DNA of 64,000 nucleotides from Gigaspora rosea (GCA_003550325.1 QKWP01000688.1:170035-234034), one strand, 5' to 3'; shown: positions 46,711 to 58,903, numbered from the stretch's first letter. The notes: generated by a model from the letters alone, not told the origin. Translations and numbers: made by a program.

Positions 46711-46781
46711 AAGACTCTCAATATAAAGAAAAAAAATCTCAAACACCAAGAATAGAGTGACTTAATAATATTGAGAGTCTT
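46711..46781. repeat. Small inverted repeat
   Basis: Perfect 14-bp arms AAGACTCTCAATAT (46711-46724) and its complement (46768-46781). Could be a tiny MITE. Confidence 0.6.
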
Positions 46782-46801
46782 TTTAAATTTACTATAATTC
46801 G

Positions 46802-46970
46802 AATAACAAGAGTGAGTGACTTGTATGCATTAATTAATTTTTTTTATATAACAAGAGTGATGAGAGTAACTTGTATTATTATTATTATTTTTATATAACA
46901 AGAGTGATAAGAGTAGTTTGAACTATTATTATTATTTTACATAACAAGAGTAAAAAAGGTAATTTTTTTA
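46802..46970. repeat. Degenerate tandem repeat, about four units
   Basis: ATAACAAGAGTGA recurs about every 45-55 bases, followed by AACTTGTATTATT-like sequence. Confidence 0.6.
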
Positions 46971-47192
46971 TAGTACGTACGTACATGCAAATACACAATA
47001 TATCATGCATATTTATTTATTTATTGCCTAATTTGCAATAGTTTCCAATAACATTTGCAAATGCAAGTAGGCTGAATTTTGTGCAGAATTGCGCCAGTAT
47101 AATTTAGGATATTATTGTATTACAAAGAAATAAATAAAAAACAGTACAGCAGTAAATCGGATATCCAAACTCCAATCATTTTTGAAAACCAA

Positions 47193-47588
47193 ATGGAAAA
47201 CGAAAAAATTACACAAATTAGTAATGTTTTCACTCAACTGAACTTTGAGAACTTTCAAAAATTGGTAAATACGGACGATTCAAACGGAAATTATTTGGTC
47301 GGTTATTATTACGAATATGGAAAAGGAGTTGAAAAGAACGAAAACAAGGCATTCACATATTACCAAAAATCAGCAAATATGAATAATTCTAACGGGATTT
47401 ACCAAGTTGGATATTGTTATAATTTAGGAATTGGAGTCGAAATCGATAAGCATAAAGCGTTTACATATTAGCTGAAGTCTGCTGAGTCAGGTAATCACAT
47501 GGGAATTCGGAAAACTGCTATTTGTTACAGATATGGAATTGGTGTGGAAAAAAATTATGAAAAATTTAATGAATGGCGTAATAAGTAA
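47193..47588 (+). pseudogene. Sel1-repeat protein fragment
   Basis: Frame from ATG 47193 (coding-like also from 47115) holds three Sel1-like repeats, each about 36 residues: GYYYEYGKGVEKNENKAFTY, then GYCYNLGIGVEIDKHKAFTY, then ICYRYGIGVEKNYEKF. A TAG at 47469-47471 interrupts the third, where Gln fits (CAG to TAG); the frame then continues to TAA at 47588. Sel1 repeats are adaptor solenoids that in these fungi often accompany kinase domains. A GT donor at the end (AATAAGTAAAAT) and an AG|GAATTC acceptor near 47630 would splice onward and remain in frame with the kinase exon at 48808, so a Sel1-kinase gene is possible. It may equally be the tail of a separate dead gene. Confidence 0.55.
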
Positions 47589-47742
47589 AATTTTATTTTT
47601 TATTATAATGTTTGTAATTTTTTAAAGCAGGAATTCTTATACAATTTTGATTATCAGAGAGTAAGCAAGCATTTTTTATATTGATTTATTCTAGCATTTA
47701 AATCTTATAAATACGTATTTATTGTTTGTATTATTTTAGCCT

Positions 47743-48725
47743 GTAAGTATAAAAAACATTTAATAATTTTACTACATAAAAACAGCAAAACAAGTTCACA
47801 AAACAAGAAAATAAATACTTATTTACTATTACGTACAAATCATTTCATTCGCATTAATCATTTCATTCAGCTTGTGAGTATAAAGAACATTTAATAATTT
47901 TACTACATAAAAACAGCAAAACAAGTTCACAAAACAAGAAAATAAATACTTATTTACCATTACGTACAAATCATTTCATTCGCATTAATTTAGTGAGTGA
48001 GTATAAAGAACATTTAATAATTTTACTACATAAAAACAGCAAAACAAGTTCACAAAACAAGAAAATAAATACTTATTTACCATTACGTACAAATCATTTC
48101 ATTCGCATTAATTTAGTGAGTGAGTATAAAGAACATTTAATAATTTTACTACATAAAAACAGCAAAACAAGTTCACAAAACAAGAAAATAAATACTTATT
48201 TACCATTACGTACAAATCATTTCATTCGCATTAATTTAGTGAGTGAGTATAAAGAACATTTAATAATTTTACTACATAAAAACAGCAAAACAAGTTCACA
48301 AAACAAGAAAATAAATACTTATTTACCATTACGTACAAATCATTTCATTCGCATTAATTTAGTGAGTGAGTATAAAGAACATTTAATAATTTTACTACAT
48401 AAAAACAGCAAAACAAGTTCACAAAACAAGAAAATAAATACTTATTTACCATTACGTACAAATCATTTCATTCGCATTAATTTAGTTAGTGAGTATAAAG
48501 AACATTTAATAATTTTACTACATAAAAACAGCAAAACAAGTTCACAAAACAAGAAAATAAATACTTATTTACCATTACGTACAAATCATTTCATTCGCAT
48601 TAATTTAGCTAGTGAGTATAAAGAACATTTAATAATTTTACTACCTAAAAACAGCAAAACAAGTTCACAAAACTACTTATTTACTATATTACTTACAATT
48701 TATTTCATTCGCATTAATTTAGTCG
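47743..48725 (+). repeat. Tandem array of eight intron-like units (123-131 bp)
   Basis: Units begin at 47743, 47874, 47997, 48120, 48243, 48366, 48489 and 48612. The spacing is 131, then 123 repeated, then 114 for the last. Each opens with GTAAGTATAAA or GTGAGTATAAAG, a canonical splice donor, and all but the first close with TTAATTTAG, an acceptor (the first closes with CATTTCATTCAG). Three bases separate one unit's AG from the next GT (CTT, TGA, TTA, CTA, TCG). Middle copies are identical. As 123 is divisible by three, a 41-residue repeat frame is also open through the array; I judge that a by-product. The array sits just before the first kinase exon. Confidence 0.8.
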
Positions 48726-48807
48726 GTAAATACTGTATAAAAATTATTTACATTCAACTAAAATTTAAGCGAAATATAAATATTTTATATTATATTATAT
48801 AAATTAG

Positions 48808-50178
48808 ACAGTCCGAATATAAAAAATGTGCATATTGCAATGAAGATAACACTCGACCCGCATGGTGTCAATCATGCGACCCTGACATATCAACAAGGTG
48901 GACAAGTAGAAATAAGGATATTGACGATTGCATGAAAACATTCCAACTTAGAGCTGTGAGGTATGAAGATGTGATTGAATGGATTCCATTTGATAGATTA
49001 TCAGAAATTAAAATAATCGGTAAAGGAGGATTTGGCTCTGTATATTCAACTGCCTGGTTGGATGGCATACGAAAAGTTAAAAAAATTAAGGACGGTAATA
49101 ATTATATTTACAAAAGAGCGCGTGAACAATCCAGCACCGTTGCACTCAAGACGTTGACCAGTTCTATGGAAAACAATAATGATTTTTTAAAAGAAGTAAG
49201 TTAATTTATTGTTTTGATAATTCATCTAATAACTAAAAAACTAATTTGTTTTTTAAACTTCAAGTTCAAAAGTCTTATGGCATGTAAATTAAATGCTAAT
49301 AAACTCGCAATATATGGCATAACTCAAAATATAGAAACAAAAGAATTCTTGATGGTATTTCAGTATGCTAATCATGGAAGTCTTTCTAAATATTTAAGAA
49401 ATAATTTTTGCAACCTTACATGGCAGTCTAAATTGGAAATACTTAAAAATATTTCAGATGAGTTAGATAAAATTCACAGATATGCAAAATACATTCATGC
49501 TGATTTCCATAGTGGCAACATTTTGCAAGACCAACGATCATATATTGCAGATTTAGGATTGTCTAAAAAAACAGATGAAAATGTTTTAGAAGGAGATATT
49601 TATGGAGTTATGCCATATGTTGCACCAGAAGTTTTATCAGGCGAGCAGCAGTTTACACAAGCAGCAGATATTTATGGGTTTGGAGTTATTATGTCAGAAA
49701 TGACAACTGGACAAAGACCTTTTGATGGGCGTAATTTTAATGCCAAGCTTGGAGCAGATATTTGTAGAGGATTGCGACCAGAGTTTGCACCTGGAACTCC
49801 TAAATGTTATATTGAAGTGGCTAAGAAATGCATGGATTCTGATCCAAAAGAACGGCCTAGTGCTAAAGATATTTATTATGAAATTAGTGATTGGCTTAAT
49901 AAAATAATTAGTTCAGATGATAATAATGAAATTAAAAAGCAATTCTTAGAAGCAGATAAAGTTATCAAAGTATTGCCAGCATCAAGTCATCCTGATGAAA
50001 TGTATACTAGCAAAATTATTAGTACAAAATTAATTTCAAAAGCAATTAAAGGTATTTATTTATTTTTAATTAATACATTGTATTAAAATTGTTATTTTAG
50101 TTAAATATAATATTTATTTATTTAGATTTATCTCAAGGTGATTCTGCTCAAATTAAACTTGATATTACTAAAATTTGA
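48808..50178 (+). CDS. TKL-type protein kinase, three visible exons
   Basis: Exons 48808-49195, 49265-50051 and 50126-50178, with GT..AG introns of 69 and 74 bp, join in frame into about 408 residues ending KLDITKI. The start may be ATG 48932 or an upstream exon, since 48808 follows an acceptor (AAATTAG). The N-terminus has a Cys-rich motif (CAYCNEDNTRPAWCQSCD). The kinase domain: glycine loop IGKGGFGSVYS, lysine in STVALKTL, catalytic loop YIHADFHSGNIL (H-x-D..N), ADLGLS in place of DFG, VAPEVL, DIYGFGVIMSEMTTG. All catalytic residues are present, so an active Ser/Thr or dual-specificity kinase is expected. The layout is one I recall as hugely expanded in Rhizophagus. Substrate unknown. Confidence 0.85.
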
Positions 50179-50967
50179 AAACTTCAGTATGTATACAACG
50201 GATACATTCATTTTATTTATTTTATAAAGTATAAATTACAATTAGCTTAATTAAATAATAGTAATGTGCTATTAAATCTGTTAGATTAAATCGTTAAATG
50301 TTTTGATAATTATTTGAAAGGAGCTATCTTGTAATTTTATTATTATATTGTAATTGGCTTTTTATTTATTTTTTTATTATTATCTTTTAAATAAATATAA
50401 ATAAATCTTTATTTAACGTTTATTATTATTTAAGCTAATCTAAATAATTATACTATTATTAATTATTGATATTTGCAAATTGATATACTTTTTAATTAAA
50501 TAATTTTTGATCATACTTGTAAATTGCTACATGTTTATATTATTACTACACTTACTTAAAAAATTATCTAATTATTGATTAGTTGTTAATTTTACAATAA
50601 TTTTTTTATAAGCATAAAATTTAGCTAAAAATTTTATAAAACAGCATATTGAATATTGTTTTAATTGGTTAAAAAAGTTTATTTTTAAACATAATATTAT
50701 AAAGATACATATAGGAGTAGTGCTCCATTTTCTATATTATAATACTTGTGCTCTTTTATTAAACTTTACTATATGTTTACATATTATTTATCAATTTTTA
50801 CTATGTGTTCATATAGTATTGCTCACATAATAAAGTACAAAATAAGAATTAAAAGTATAAGCTTCAATATGGTGGCGCATTTTATTTTTACTTTTTTTTT
50901 TTTAAGTTCAAGCCAACACTATTGTGGCATAATCAACTTACAATACATAACAACTGGCAAAGTGCTA
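50179..50967. other. AT-rich DNA downstream of the kinase
   Basis: No gene. The part to about 50680 has a degenerate counterpart at 52600-53100, showing that the kinase duplication extends past the coding region. Confidence 0.55.
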
Positions 50968-50975
50968 GGTACAAT

Positions 50976-51152
50976 AGGACCCGAAATATATATAGATAGG
51001 TCAGATTAATTATAGAGTTACTAAAAAAGAAAAGATCAGCAGAAGAAATTCAAAAATAAGCAAAAAAATTACTATAAATAAAAAGATCTGCATAAAACCC
51101 TCAAAAATAAGCAAACTCATACCTGACCTATCTATGTATATTTCAGGGTCCT
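50976..51152. mobile_element. hAT-type MITE, copy 1
   Basis: 177 bp; inverted ends AGGACCCGAAATATATATAG and (complement) AGGACCCTGAAATATACATA. Flanks GGTACAAT (50968-50975) and GGTATAAT (51153-51160) make an 8-bp duplication with one mismatch, the hAT length. Same family as 52410-52588. Confidence 0.7.
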
Positions 51153-51354
51153 GGTATAATACTTGAGAAAAAGAAGCAGTGGGCTAGTAATAAAAGAAGC
51201 CAAATTATATTGAGCAGTAAAAAGAACAAATAGACAATACAAGTAAAGTAAGAAAGCACTAAGCTTCCCCTATCTGTATTTTTTATAACTCTATTATATG
51301 CATCTATTTGCATGTAATGTTCTCAATCATATAAATATTTTTTAATCTCAATTA

Positions 51355-51560
51355 GGCATGTAAAATTGGTTTTTATAACCCAGCTGGGTCAAAATTTGGA
51401 AACTTCTGAAAAAAATTTTTTATATATTTTAATAACTAGGTGGAAATTTTTTTATAATTTTATAAAATTTTATATATGAAATTAAAAAAAAAAAGCCTGT
51501 CGGCTGGGTCTATTTAAAAGTTTCATGTTATGAAAACCAAGAAATTAAATTTGTATGACC
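51355..51560. mobile_element. MITE, TTA-flanked family, copy C
   Basis: TTA at 51352-51354 and 51561-51563; ends GGCATGTAAAATTGGTTTTT and GGTCATACAAATTTAATTTC. More diverged than copies A and B at 37.2-37.6 kb, but with the same layout, including a TATAAC/GTTAT inner motif. Confidence 0.5.
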
Positions 51561-51654
51561 TTATATGCATTTCTATAATTTCAATTATATGCAATTGTAT
51601 GCATATTTATAGTCTTTGCTATGTAAGCTTTAATTCAAATAAGGTACAAAAAGG

Positions 51655-52400
51655 TGTCCTTCAAGTTCAAAAGTCCTAAAACATGTAAATTAAATACTAA
51701 TGAGCTCACAATATGCAAAATATATTTATGCTAATTTTTATAGTAGCAACATTTTGCAAAACCAACAATTATATATTGCAAACTTAAAAAAACAGATAAA
51801 AATGTTTTAGAAAGAAAAATTTATAGAGTTATACCATATGTTGAACCAGAAGTTTTATCAAGCAAGTAGCAGTTTATACAAGCAGCAAATATTTATAGGT
51901 TTGGAGTTATTATATCTGAAATGAAAACTGGACAAAGACCTTCTGATAGTCACAAATTTAATACCAACTTTACAGTCAAGATTTGCAAAGGATTGCAACA
52001 AGAGTTTGCATCTAAAACTTCTAATGCTATATTAAATTATTGGCTAAGGAATACATGAATTCTGATCCACAAAAATGGCCTGAAGTTTTAAATATTTATT
52101 ATACAATAGAAGATTGGTTTAAAAAGATAAATTTCAAATAATAAAAAATTATAAAGCAATTCTTAGAAGCAAATAAAGTTATTAAAGCATTGCTGACATC
52201 AAAACATTCTGATAAATATATACTAGCAAAAAATTATTAGTACAAAATTAATTTTAAAAGCAATTAAAGATATTCTATTTATTTATTTTTATTATTTAAT
52301 ATATTGTATTAAAATTATTATTTTATTTTAGTTAAAAATAATATTTGTTTATTTAGATTTGTATCAAAGTAATACTATTAAAATTTGAAAACTTCAGTAT
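51655..52400 (+). pseudogene. Degenerate copy of the kinase gene
   Basis: Matches the intact gene from about 49260 (CAAGTTCAAAAGTC) to its stop and beyond. It includes the second intron, so it is a DNA-level duplication and not a retrocopy. Legible pieces: PYVEPEVLS, FGVIISEMKTGQRP, and a degenerate C-terminus. Internal deletions remove part of the region before the catalytic loop, and there are many stops. Most substitutions against the parent are G to A or C to T. It is cut just after its stop by the MITE at 52410-52588. Confidence 0.85.
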
Positions 52401-52409
52401 GTATACAAC

Positions 52410-52588
52410 AGGACCCCGAAATATATATAAATAAATCAGGTATGAGTTTGCTTATTTTTGAGGTTTTTTATGCAGATCTTTTCTATTTATAGTAATTTTT
52501 TTGCTTATTGTTGAAGTTTTTTCTGCAGATTTTTTCTTTTTTAGTAACCCTATAATTAACCTATCTATCTATGTATATTTCAGGTCCT
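52410..52588. mobile_element. hAT-type MITE, copy 2, with perfect 8-bp TSD
   Basis: 179 bp, ends AGGACCCCGAAATATATATA and (complement) AGGACCTGAAATATACATAG. TATACAAC at 52402-52409 and 52589-52596 is a perfect duplication. The kinase parent at about 50190 has the same site with one copy and no insert, which proves the insertion. Confidence 0.85.
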
Positions 52589-52596
52589 TATACAAC

Positions 52597-54470
52597 TAAT
52601 AAATTCATTTTATCTATTTTATAAGTTAAAATAATAATTAATAATTTAATTTATAATTTAAGGATTAAAATTAGCCTATTGTAAATATGTTATTAAAGTT
52701 TGTTATATTAAATTGTTAAACAATTTAGTAATTATTTTGGAAGGCTCAACTCTGTAATCTCTTTATTATATTGTTATTATTTTTTTCTTTTATCTATTTT
52801 ATTATTATTAAGCTATTATTATATAGCAAATAGCACTTATATGCCATCTATTTTTTTAAAATAAAAAATAGATAAATCTTTAATAAAATAGTTTATTACT
52901 AAGTAATCTAAATGATTATACTATTATTAATTATTTATATTTGCAAATTAATATACTTTCTAATCAAATATTTTTTACTATTATTTGAACAATTATTTGA
53001 TTATTGTTTAGTTGTATAATTTTATAATAATTTTTTAATAAGTATATATATAACTAAAATTTTATAAAAATAATATAAATATTTGTTTTAATTGGTTAAA
53101 ATAATATAAACAAATATATGATTCTCCAAAAACCTTTCTAATAATCCCTTGTACCAATTTTTTTTACAATACCTGATATATAAAAACTTTGAAATTAGTA
53201 TATTTGTATATAACAAAAACTTTATTTAGAAGCAACTTGGATAAAAAGTTTTAGATTGGATGTGAGAAAACTAAAATAGAGCTAAAAAAGAATTCTTCTT
53301 TTGAGTTTGGCTCTCTGGGTTAAAGATTTTGTTACTATAGAAGAAGTAGTAGGGCAACAACCCTAAAGTTTTTTGTCAAAAGTTATGAAAGCTCAGGCAG
53401 AAATATACTTTTGGTCAAGTATATTATTCATTTAAAGTATAAAACTTATACTTCTTTTGATATTGGTACTTTCAATATTTCTCTTTAAACTTTTTGAAAT
53501 TTTGCCAAAAAGTAAAAATATATATTACTCTCCTAAAAGATCAGCAGTATTTACTCCTTCAATTTTAGAAACATATCTATCATATTGGAATCAAGTCATA
53601 GATAAATTTTAGGTTTTTGTAATAAACATAGTGATATGGGTTGATAAAAAATTTGCAGGCCAGGTAGTGTTCCAAATTGTTAGTTGGAAACCCAACTAGT
53701 TGCCAACTTTCCAACTAATCGATAGGAAAAAATTTTTAAACAACTAATCAATTAATCATTTAATTAATATAATTCCAAGATATTTCGTTTAGTCAGGCTG
53801 ATCCATGTTGATTTTTTGGGTTTGATTGGCTAATTATCTGATAATGCCACATGATACGAATAATCGATTAGTTGAAGCTATAGTTGGCAACTAATCGATT
53901 GCAAAATTTTTATCAACTAGGAACTCTAAGGCCAGGGCCAATACTAAAAAAATGCAGGCTGGCCGATTGGGTTAACTATTTATAGAAATAATATTTTGTC
54001 CAATCAATTCTCATGAACGCCATATAACAACTTATTTATTTTATTTGAACATGTACGCCTCAATTTTTTTAATGCTTGTTAACAACTGTTTAATTGTCTT
54101 ACGATTGCTAAATAAATTTTTTGTTAAAAGTATTGAAAATATGAAAAAAGGGAAATAGACAATGGACACAATAAAATGGTGAGCTTTGACTATTAACCAG
54201 AATATTAGATCACATAAGTTTTTGTCTTAGCACCATTTTACAAAAAAGTTACAAGCCCTAGCAGCCAGTAAATATATTTTGAGTATTTTTAAATTTATTT
54301 TATAAATGTAAATATGCATAAGTGCATTTTTAAAGCTGACCAAATTGATCTAAGTAAACCAACTTCGCAAAGTAGAATCACTCTGCTGAGTTAAATTATC
54401 AAAATTTAATACTAAAATCTTATTGAAATGATATAATAATATATGTATACTTACAATAATTTTTTTTATT
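52597..54470. other. AT-rich DNA, partly duplicated kinase 3' flank
   Basis: To about 53105 it is the degenerate counterpart of 50200-50680. Beyond that I see no gene; short repeated TTAGTTGG/CCAACTA motifs lie around 53.68-53.93 kb. Confidence 0.5.
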
Positions 54471-54479
54471 CTAGCCCAG

Positions 54480-56990
54480 GATAAACATTGAATAATTTGG
54501 AATTTGTTTTCAAAAATAATATATCATAAACTGTGCTTGGTTCTAATTGATTCTGTTTTTTTGTAAGAACATCACTGGCATTTGAGAATAAATGCTCTGA
54601 GGGTATAGATGTCGCTGGAAATGAAAGAAACTTTTGTGCAATAGTGCTAAATTTTGAAAATCATGTTTATTTGTATGGCACCATATGAGAGGGTTATGGG
54701 ATTTGTAAAGCGGATGATTAATTTGATATTTGTTCATTTGAGTAACCTTTTCATAGCATTCCAATTCATCATTTATTAAGTGCTGTACTTGAATCTCTCC
54801 ATCATAAAAATGGTCTATTTCAGTTTGTACTGGAACATCAATAGTATTAGTTGCTATTTCAATCATTTCAGACTATTTGTTTTGAACACAATCCTTTTTT
54901 TTTGCTAATAAAATTCATATTTTTAAATCTAGGATCTAGGTAAGATGAAATATAACATTCCATTAGGGGTCTTCCTAACGAGTAAGCATAGTTTCCTCGA
55001 TTTGATAACAAACATCCAAAATATTAGATAAAATAAGTAATGATTTCATTTGATCTAAATGGGCAAATAAGCGTGAAATAGTGAGAAGCATCATACTGAG
55101 TGTTGGATAATGTGATCCTCCAATTAACTCTGTCATTTGTGCAAAGGGTGCTAAAAGTGCTATTAATTCCTCTAATTCTTTCCATTCATTTTCTGAAAGT
55201 AATTTACTGGATAAATTTTGACTATCTTTTTTTTGCTATATTTCAGGGTGTCTGCATAGTGATTTTGCGAGTTGTTCTATAGTATCTTGCAATTGAACCA
55301 ATCTTTTTAAAACCAAGTAGGTAGAGTTCCACCTGGTCTTTATATCATGTATGGGCTTACTATTATTTGATTTTTTTTGAATAGATGATAGATTTAATGT
55401 AAACATTGGCTCGATGCAAATGTAGATGATAGGTTCGATATAGATGATAGGTTCGATGTAGATGATAGATTCAATATAGATGATAGGTTCGATGTAGATG
55501 ATAGGTTCGATGTAGATAATAGGTTTGATGTAGATGATAAATTCAATGTAGAAAGTATAGACTTTGTGTTAAAAATTTGTTGTGCTGACTCCTCAAATGA
55601 ATCTTCGGATTGCTCTAAGTTTTCATCTCCTAATAGTGGCTATTCATTATCAAAATATTAGCTATAGATTGGATAAGTTCATTTTGAATATTACGAAGAT
55701 TTTGCTGATATCTATCTCTTTTTACTAACCAATTATTTAATTTTTTAGCTTTAATTAAAAGATTGTCACATGTGTTAAAACCATCCTTAATAGCTAGTTG
55801 AATTGTATAAGTGGTACAATGTATATGAGGTACTTCAAGAAGCCACATTCCTTTAATAATTGATTTATTATTATCAGTTGTTCTCCAATTCATTTGTCAT
55901 ATATGTTCCAATAATAAAACAGCTTTGATGAAAAATTTTCTTGCTGTACTCCTGAATGTGGATAAGGGAATTCTTCAATAGTTAAGACTGCTTAATACAA
56001 ATTGAAGTCTTTAGAAAGCTAGTAAATAGTTACACCAATATAAGGGCAATGCATACTGGTCCACATATCTGTTGTGAAAGAAAATGTTTCTATATTTAAC
56101 ATTAATCACATAGCTGTTTTTTAGCAAAAAGAACTGATTTTTGAATTTTTGTTTTAATTAATGCAGGTCTAGGAACTTGAAATCAAGAATCTATTTCATA
56201 ACAAAATTGGCAAAATTCTTGTCCATCTATAACAGTTAAGGGTTGACAATCCTCAACTATCCATGCTATCAAACGAAATACTAATCATTGTTGCTTTGCT
56301 GGTTTATAAAAATCTATTTTTAAAAGCATAGAAGGTATAGTTTTGGCCAAATTATCTGATCTAATTATAGTTTGTCCTTTCGAATATGTTTAATATTTTT
56401 TAGAAAAAAAATTTTGATAAATTGTATTGAGATGTTCACTGAGGTGTGTGGTTGAAGTTGAAATGCTATAAACTTTATCACATTTTTTTTCATATCCATT
56501 TAAACTAACTGTAATTATGTTACATATAACTTGCTTGTTTAATACATCTTTTTTATGTAATTCCAGATCCAACTATCTTTTAATAATTTTAAAGACTTTA
56601 CTGTTTTAGTTGATAGCACTTTGATATCATAAGTTTTGAGGGCTAGTTCAAGAGTAATTTGTTTGTGATTGTTATTTTTATTTGACTTAACTTGCTTATT
56701 AGTTTTATTTTGTATTTGAGCTGCAGGTTGTGGTGAAAGATTAGATGTTGTTGAGGTTTCAGTATTATCAGAATTTTGATTTGTTAAATCTTTGAAAATT
56801 CGTCATCTTCACTATCAATTAATATAGCTTGTTTAGATTGTTTAATTTTTCGTATCTTTTTAGAATGAGTTTCAAATAATTTTTTATTATCATCTTCATT
56901 TGATGATTTTAATAATTTTTAAAAGCTAGAAATATTATTATTATTTTGAGAATGAGTATAATGTTTTTTTGCAATCATTGTGAAAAAACG
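54480..56990 (-). pseudogene. hAT transposase gene, ruined
   Basis: Minus-strand pieces in correct order. Near 56540-56390 there is a BED-like zinc finger (Cys pair, then TSTTHLSEHLNTIYQ). At 55893-55630 is the hAT core segment MNWRTTDNNKSIIKGM and VPHIHCTTYTIQLAIKDGF. At 54866-54480 is the C-terminal dimerisation region, CHTNKHDFQNLALL, shifting frame into SIPSEHLFSNASDVLTKKQN. Multiple stops and shifts occur throughout, and an 18-bp minisatellite has expanded inside. hAT transposases cut and paste with 8-bp duplications; this one is long dead. Its TIRs were not identified. Confidence 0.7.
55422..55551. repeat. 18-bp minisatellite
   Basis: About seven tandem copies of GATAGGTTCGATGTAGAT with small changes, inside the hAT pseudogene. 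Confidence 0.8.
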
Positions 56991-56999
56991 CATCATAGA

Positions 57000-58619
57000 G
57001 CTTATTTATTTTTTTTTATATATGCAGTAGAACTTTTTTGAAAATGTGTGAACAAAAAATTTTAAAAAGCAAATGTTGATAAACTAAATTGCTAATTTTG
57101 GGTAATAATTGTATTTGCGAATAATACAAAAAATGGTAAAAAAATTTTTTGATATAGGAACTTGTTATATACAAGTTTATAAAAATGTCAAGTGCTAGTA
57201 AAATCAAGTTGTAGCTAGAGAATACTAAATTATAGTCACAGGGTTGAAAGATTATAATAGCATTATATAATTAGAATGCTTTATTTAGTAATAATGTTTG
57301 ATACCTGAATTGATGATAAATAATCTTCACGAATTTTGTATAAACAAAAATAAAACTTTCTTTTTAATTACTATCTTTACACATGGTTAAATTATTCTAG
57401 GTCTACCGAATAATTGATTGTAGGGGCAATTAATTGTAATTGTTCGAACCAATTAATTGATTGGACAATTGGTAATGAATTATACGAATTTATACAAATT
57501 CATGAATTTTTTCATCAATTTTTAACAATGAAAATTATAAATTATATTAATATGGTGCCATAAAAAGAAATGCAAATTTTATATATAAGATTTGCAGGTT
57601 TGACTCTCATATTATTTATAATTTATGTATACTGTATATATTATTAATGATTTTGCTGCATTCTTATTGGTTAAAAAAATATTGTCTTATCTTAGCTGGC
57701 CTGGCCCACAAAAACATGGGCTGAGGGTCGACTGCCCATTAACCCAGCTGTTGGGCTGGAGTTGACCCATATCACTAGATAAACAATTAATGATATATGA
57801 AATATTTTGAAGAAAATTCTGGTTTCAAATTTCTTTCTAGAAGGTTCGATTAGGCATAGCCTAATATTTTCTTTTATATACATATAATACTAAGACAAAG
57901 CACTTCTTTGCACAGTTCTATATAATTTTATAATATAGCTTAAGCTTATTTTATTTTGTTTTTAGTAGTAAGTTTTGTTTTTTTTTAGCTTAGCCTTAGT
58001 CATTATATAATTTTTTTGTTTCTTTTATCTTTACTATTTTCTTTTTTCTGTTTTTTGGTTTTTATTTATATTTAGATATTATTTTCTATTATTTTATTTT
58101 TTCTATTTTCTTTTTCTTTTATATTTTATTTTTGTATATTTGGGCTAAAATATTATATTGAAAAAAATAATCTAGGTGAAGGGATTAAAAAGAATTCTGT
58201 TTTGATAAGATTAGCTAACATGTTTAATTTCATTGGAATTAGTGCAACAAGCACCTTTAAGACAGCCAAATAGGGTCAGGTTTAAATATTTTTATTGACT
58301 TTTGGGCATTTGTTTTAGGATTAAATCTTATTCACTTGTATTTTTAAATCAATATGAAATAAAAATACTGGTAAGCCTGTCAAAGAGAAAAAAACAAATA
58401 AAAACAAATAAAAAAAGAAAAACCTTAACCTAGACCCAGGTTTTATGTTAATAATATAAACCTTATAGAGGTTTATATTAAAAATTTTTTTTAACCTATG
58501 CCTGTGCACCCCTATCTGCAGACAGATACGGGTCACATAGATACTGACACTCCTTAGTGATGATCGTAATCTAATCTTTTTTTATTTTTATTTTTTTTTG
58601 TTTACAGTAATAACTTTTT
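57000..58619. other. AT-rich intergenic DNA
   Basis: No supportable gene. T-rich tracts at 57.95-58.13 kb. Confidence 0.5.
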
Positions 58620-58903
58620 TTTTTATTAGCTCGTATCGTTGGAATCGCCTTTGAAGTCACATTTCGTTGTTCATTTTGAAGTCGTAGTACATTCACTTGT
58701 AGTACCTTTTTCGTCGCTTTCGGTATTTTTTTATTTTTTTTTACTTCTTACTGTTATTCGTCGTCTTAATCTTGCTTCACTTTTTTCCTCATTAATTTTT
58801 GCAGCTTCGTTAGTTCGTTCTAGCTCTTGGAGTGCTTGTGGTGTTTCTTTAGGATTTGTGCTGTTAGAGTCATTGTTGGTGTCATCGCAGGTGTCATCGC
58901 AGG
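58620..58903 (-). pseudogene. Coding-like remnant, charged coiled coil
   Basis: On the minus strand a frame reads CDDTCDDTNNDSNSTNPKET, then QALQELERTNEAAKINEEK and ARLRRRITVRSKKK before a TAA, then NTESDEKGTTSECTTTSK. It reads more like protein than the plus-strand frame, and the segment is GC-richer than its flanks. Family unknown. It ends at the CAGGG start of the hAT element. Confidence 0.3.

Noticed and set aside
46401..46712. Hydrophobic Phe/Ile/Leu membrane protein
   Set aside because: Translation of a T-rich low-complexity tract.
47743..48725. CRISPR-like regular repeats
   Set aside because: Units are 123-131 bp, contiguous, with only 3 bases between them and no variable spacers. 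The window is eukaryotic, with introns and LINEs.
47993..48802. 269-residue repeat protein encoded by the array
   Set aside because: The frame is open only because the unit length is a multiple of three and the copies are identical. Its start is in the array and it runs through splice-like sites; no family features.
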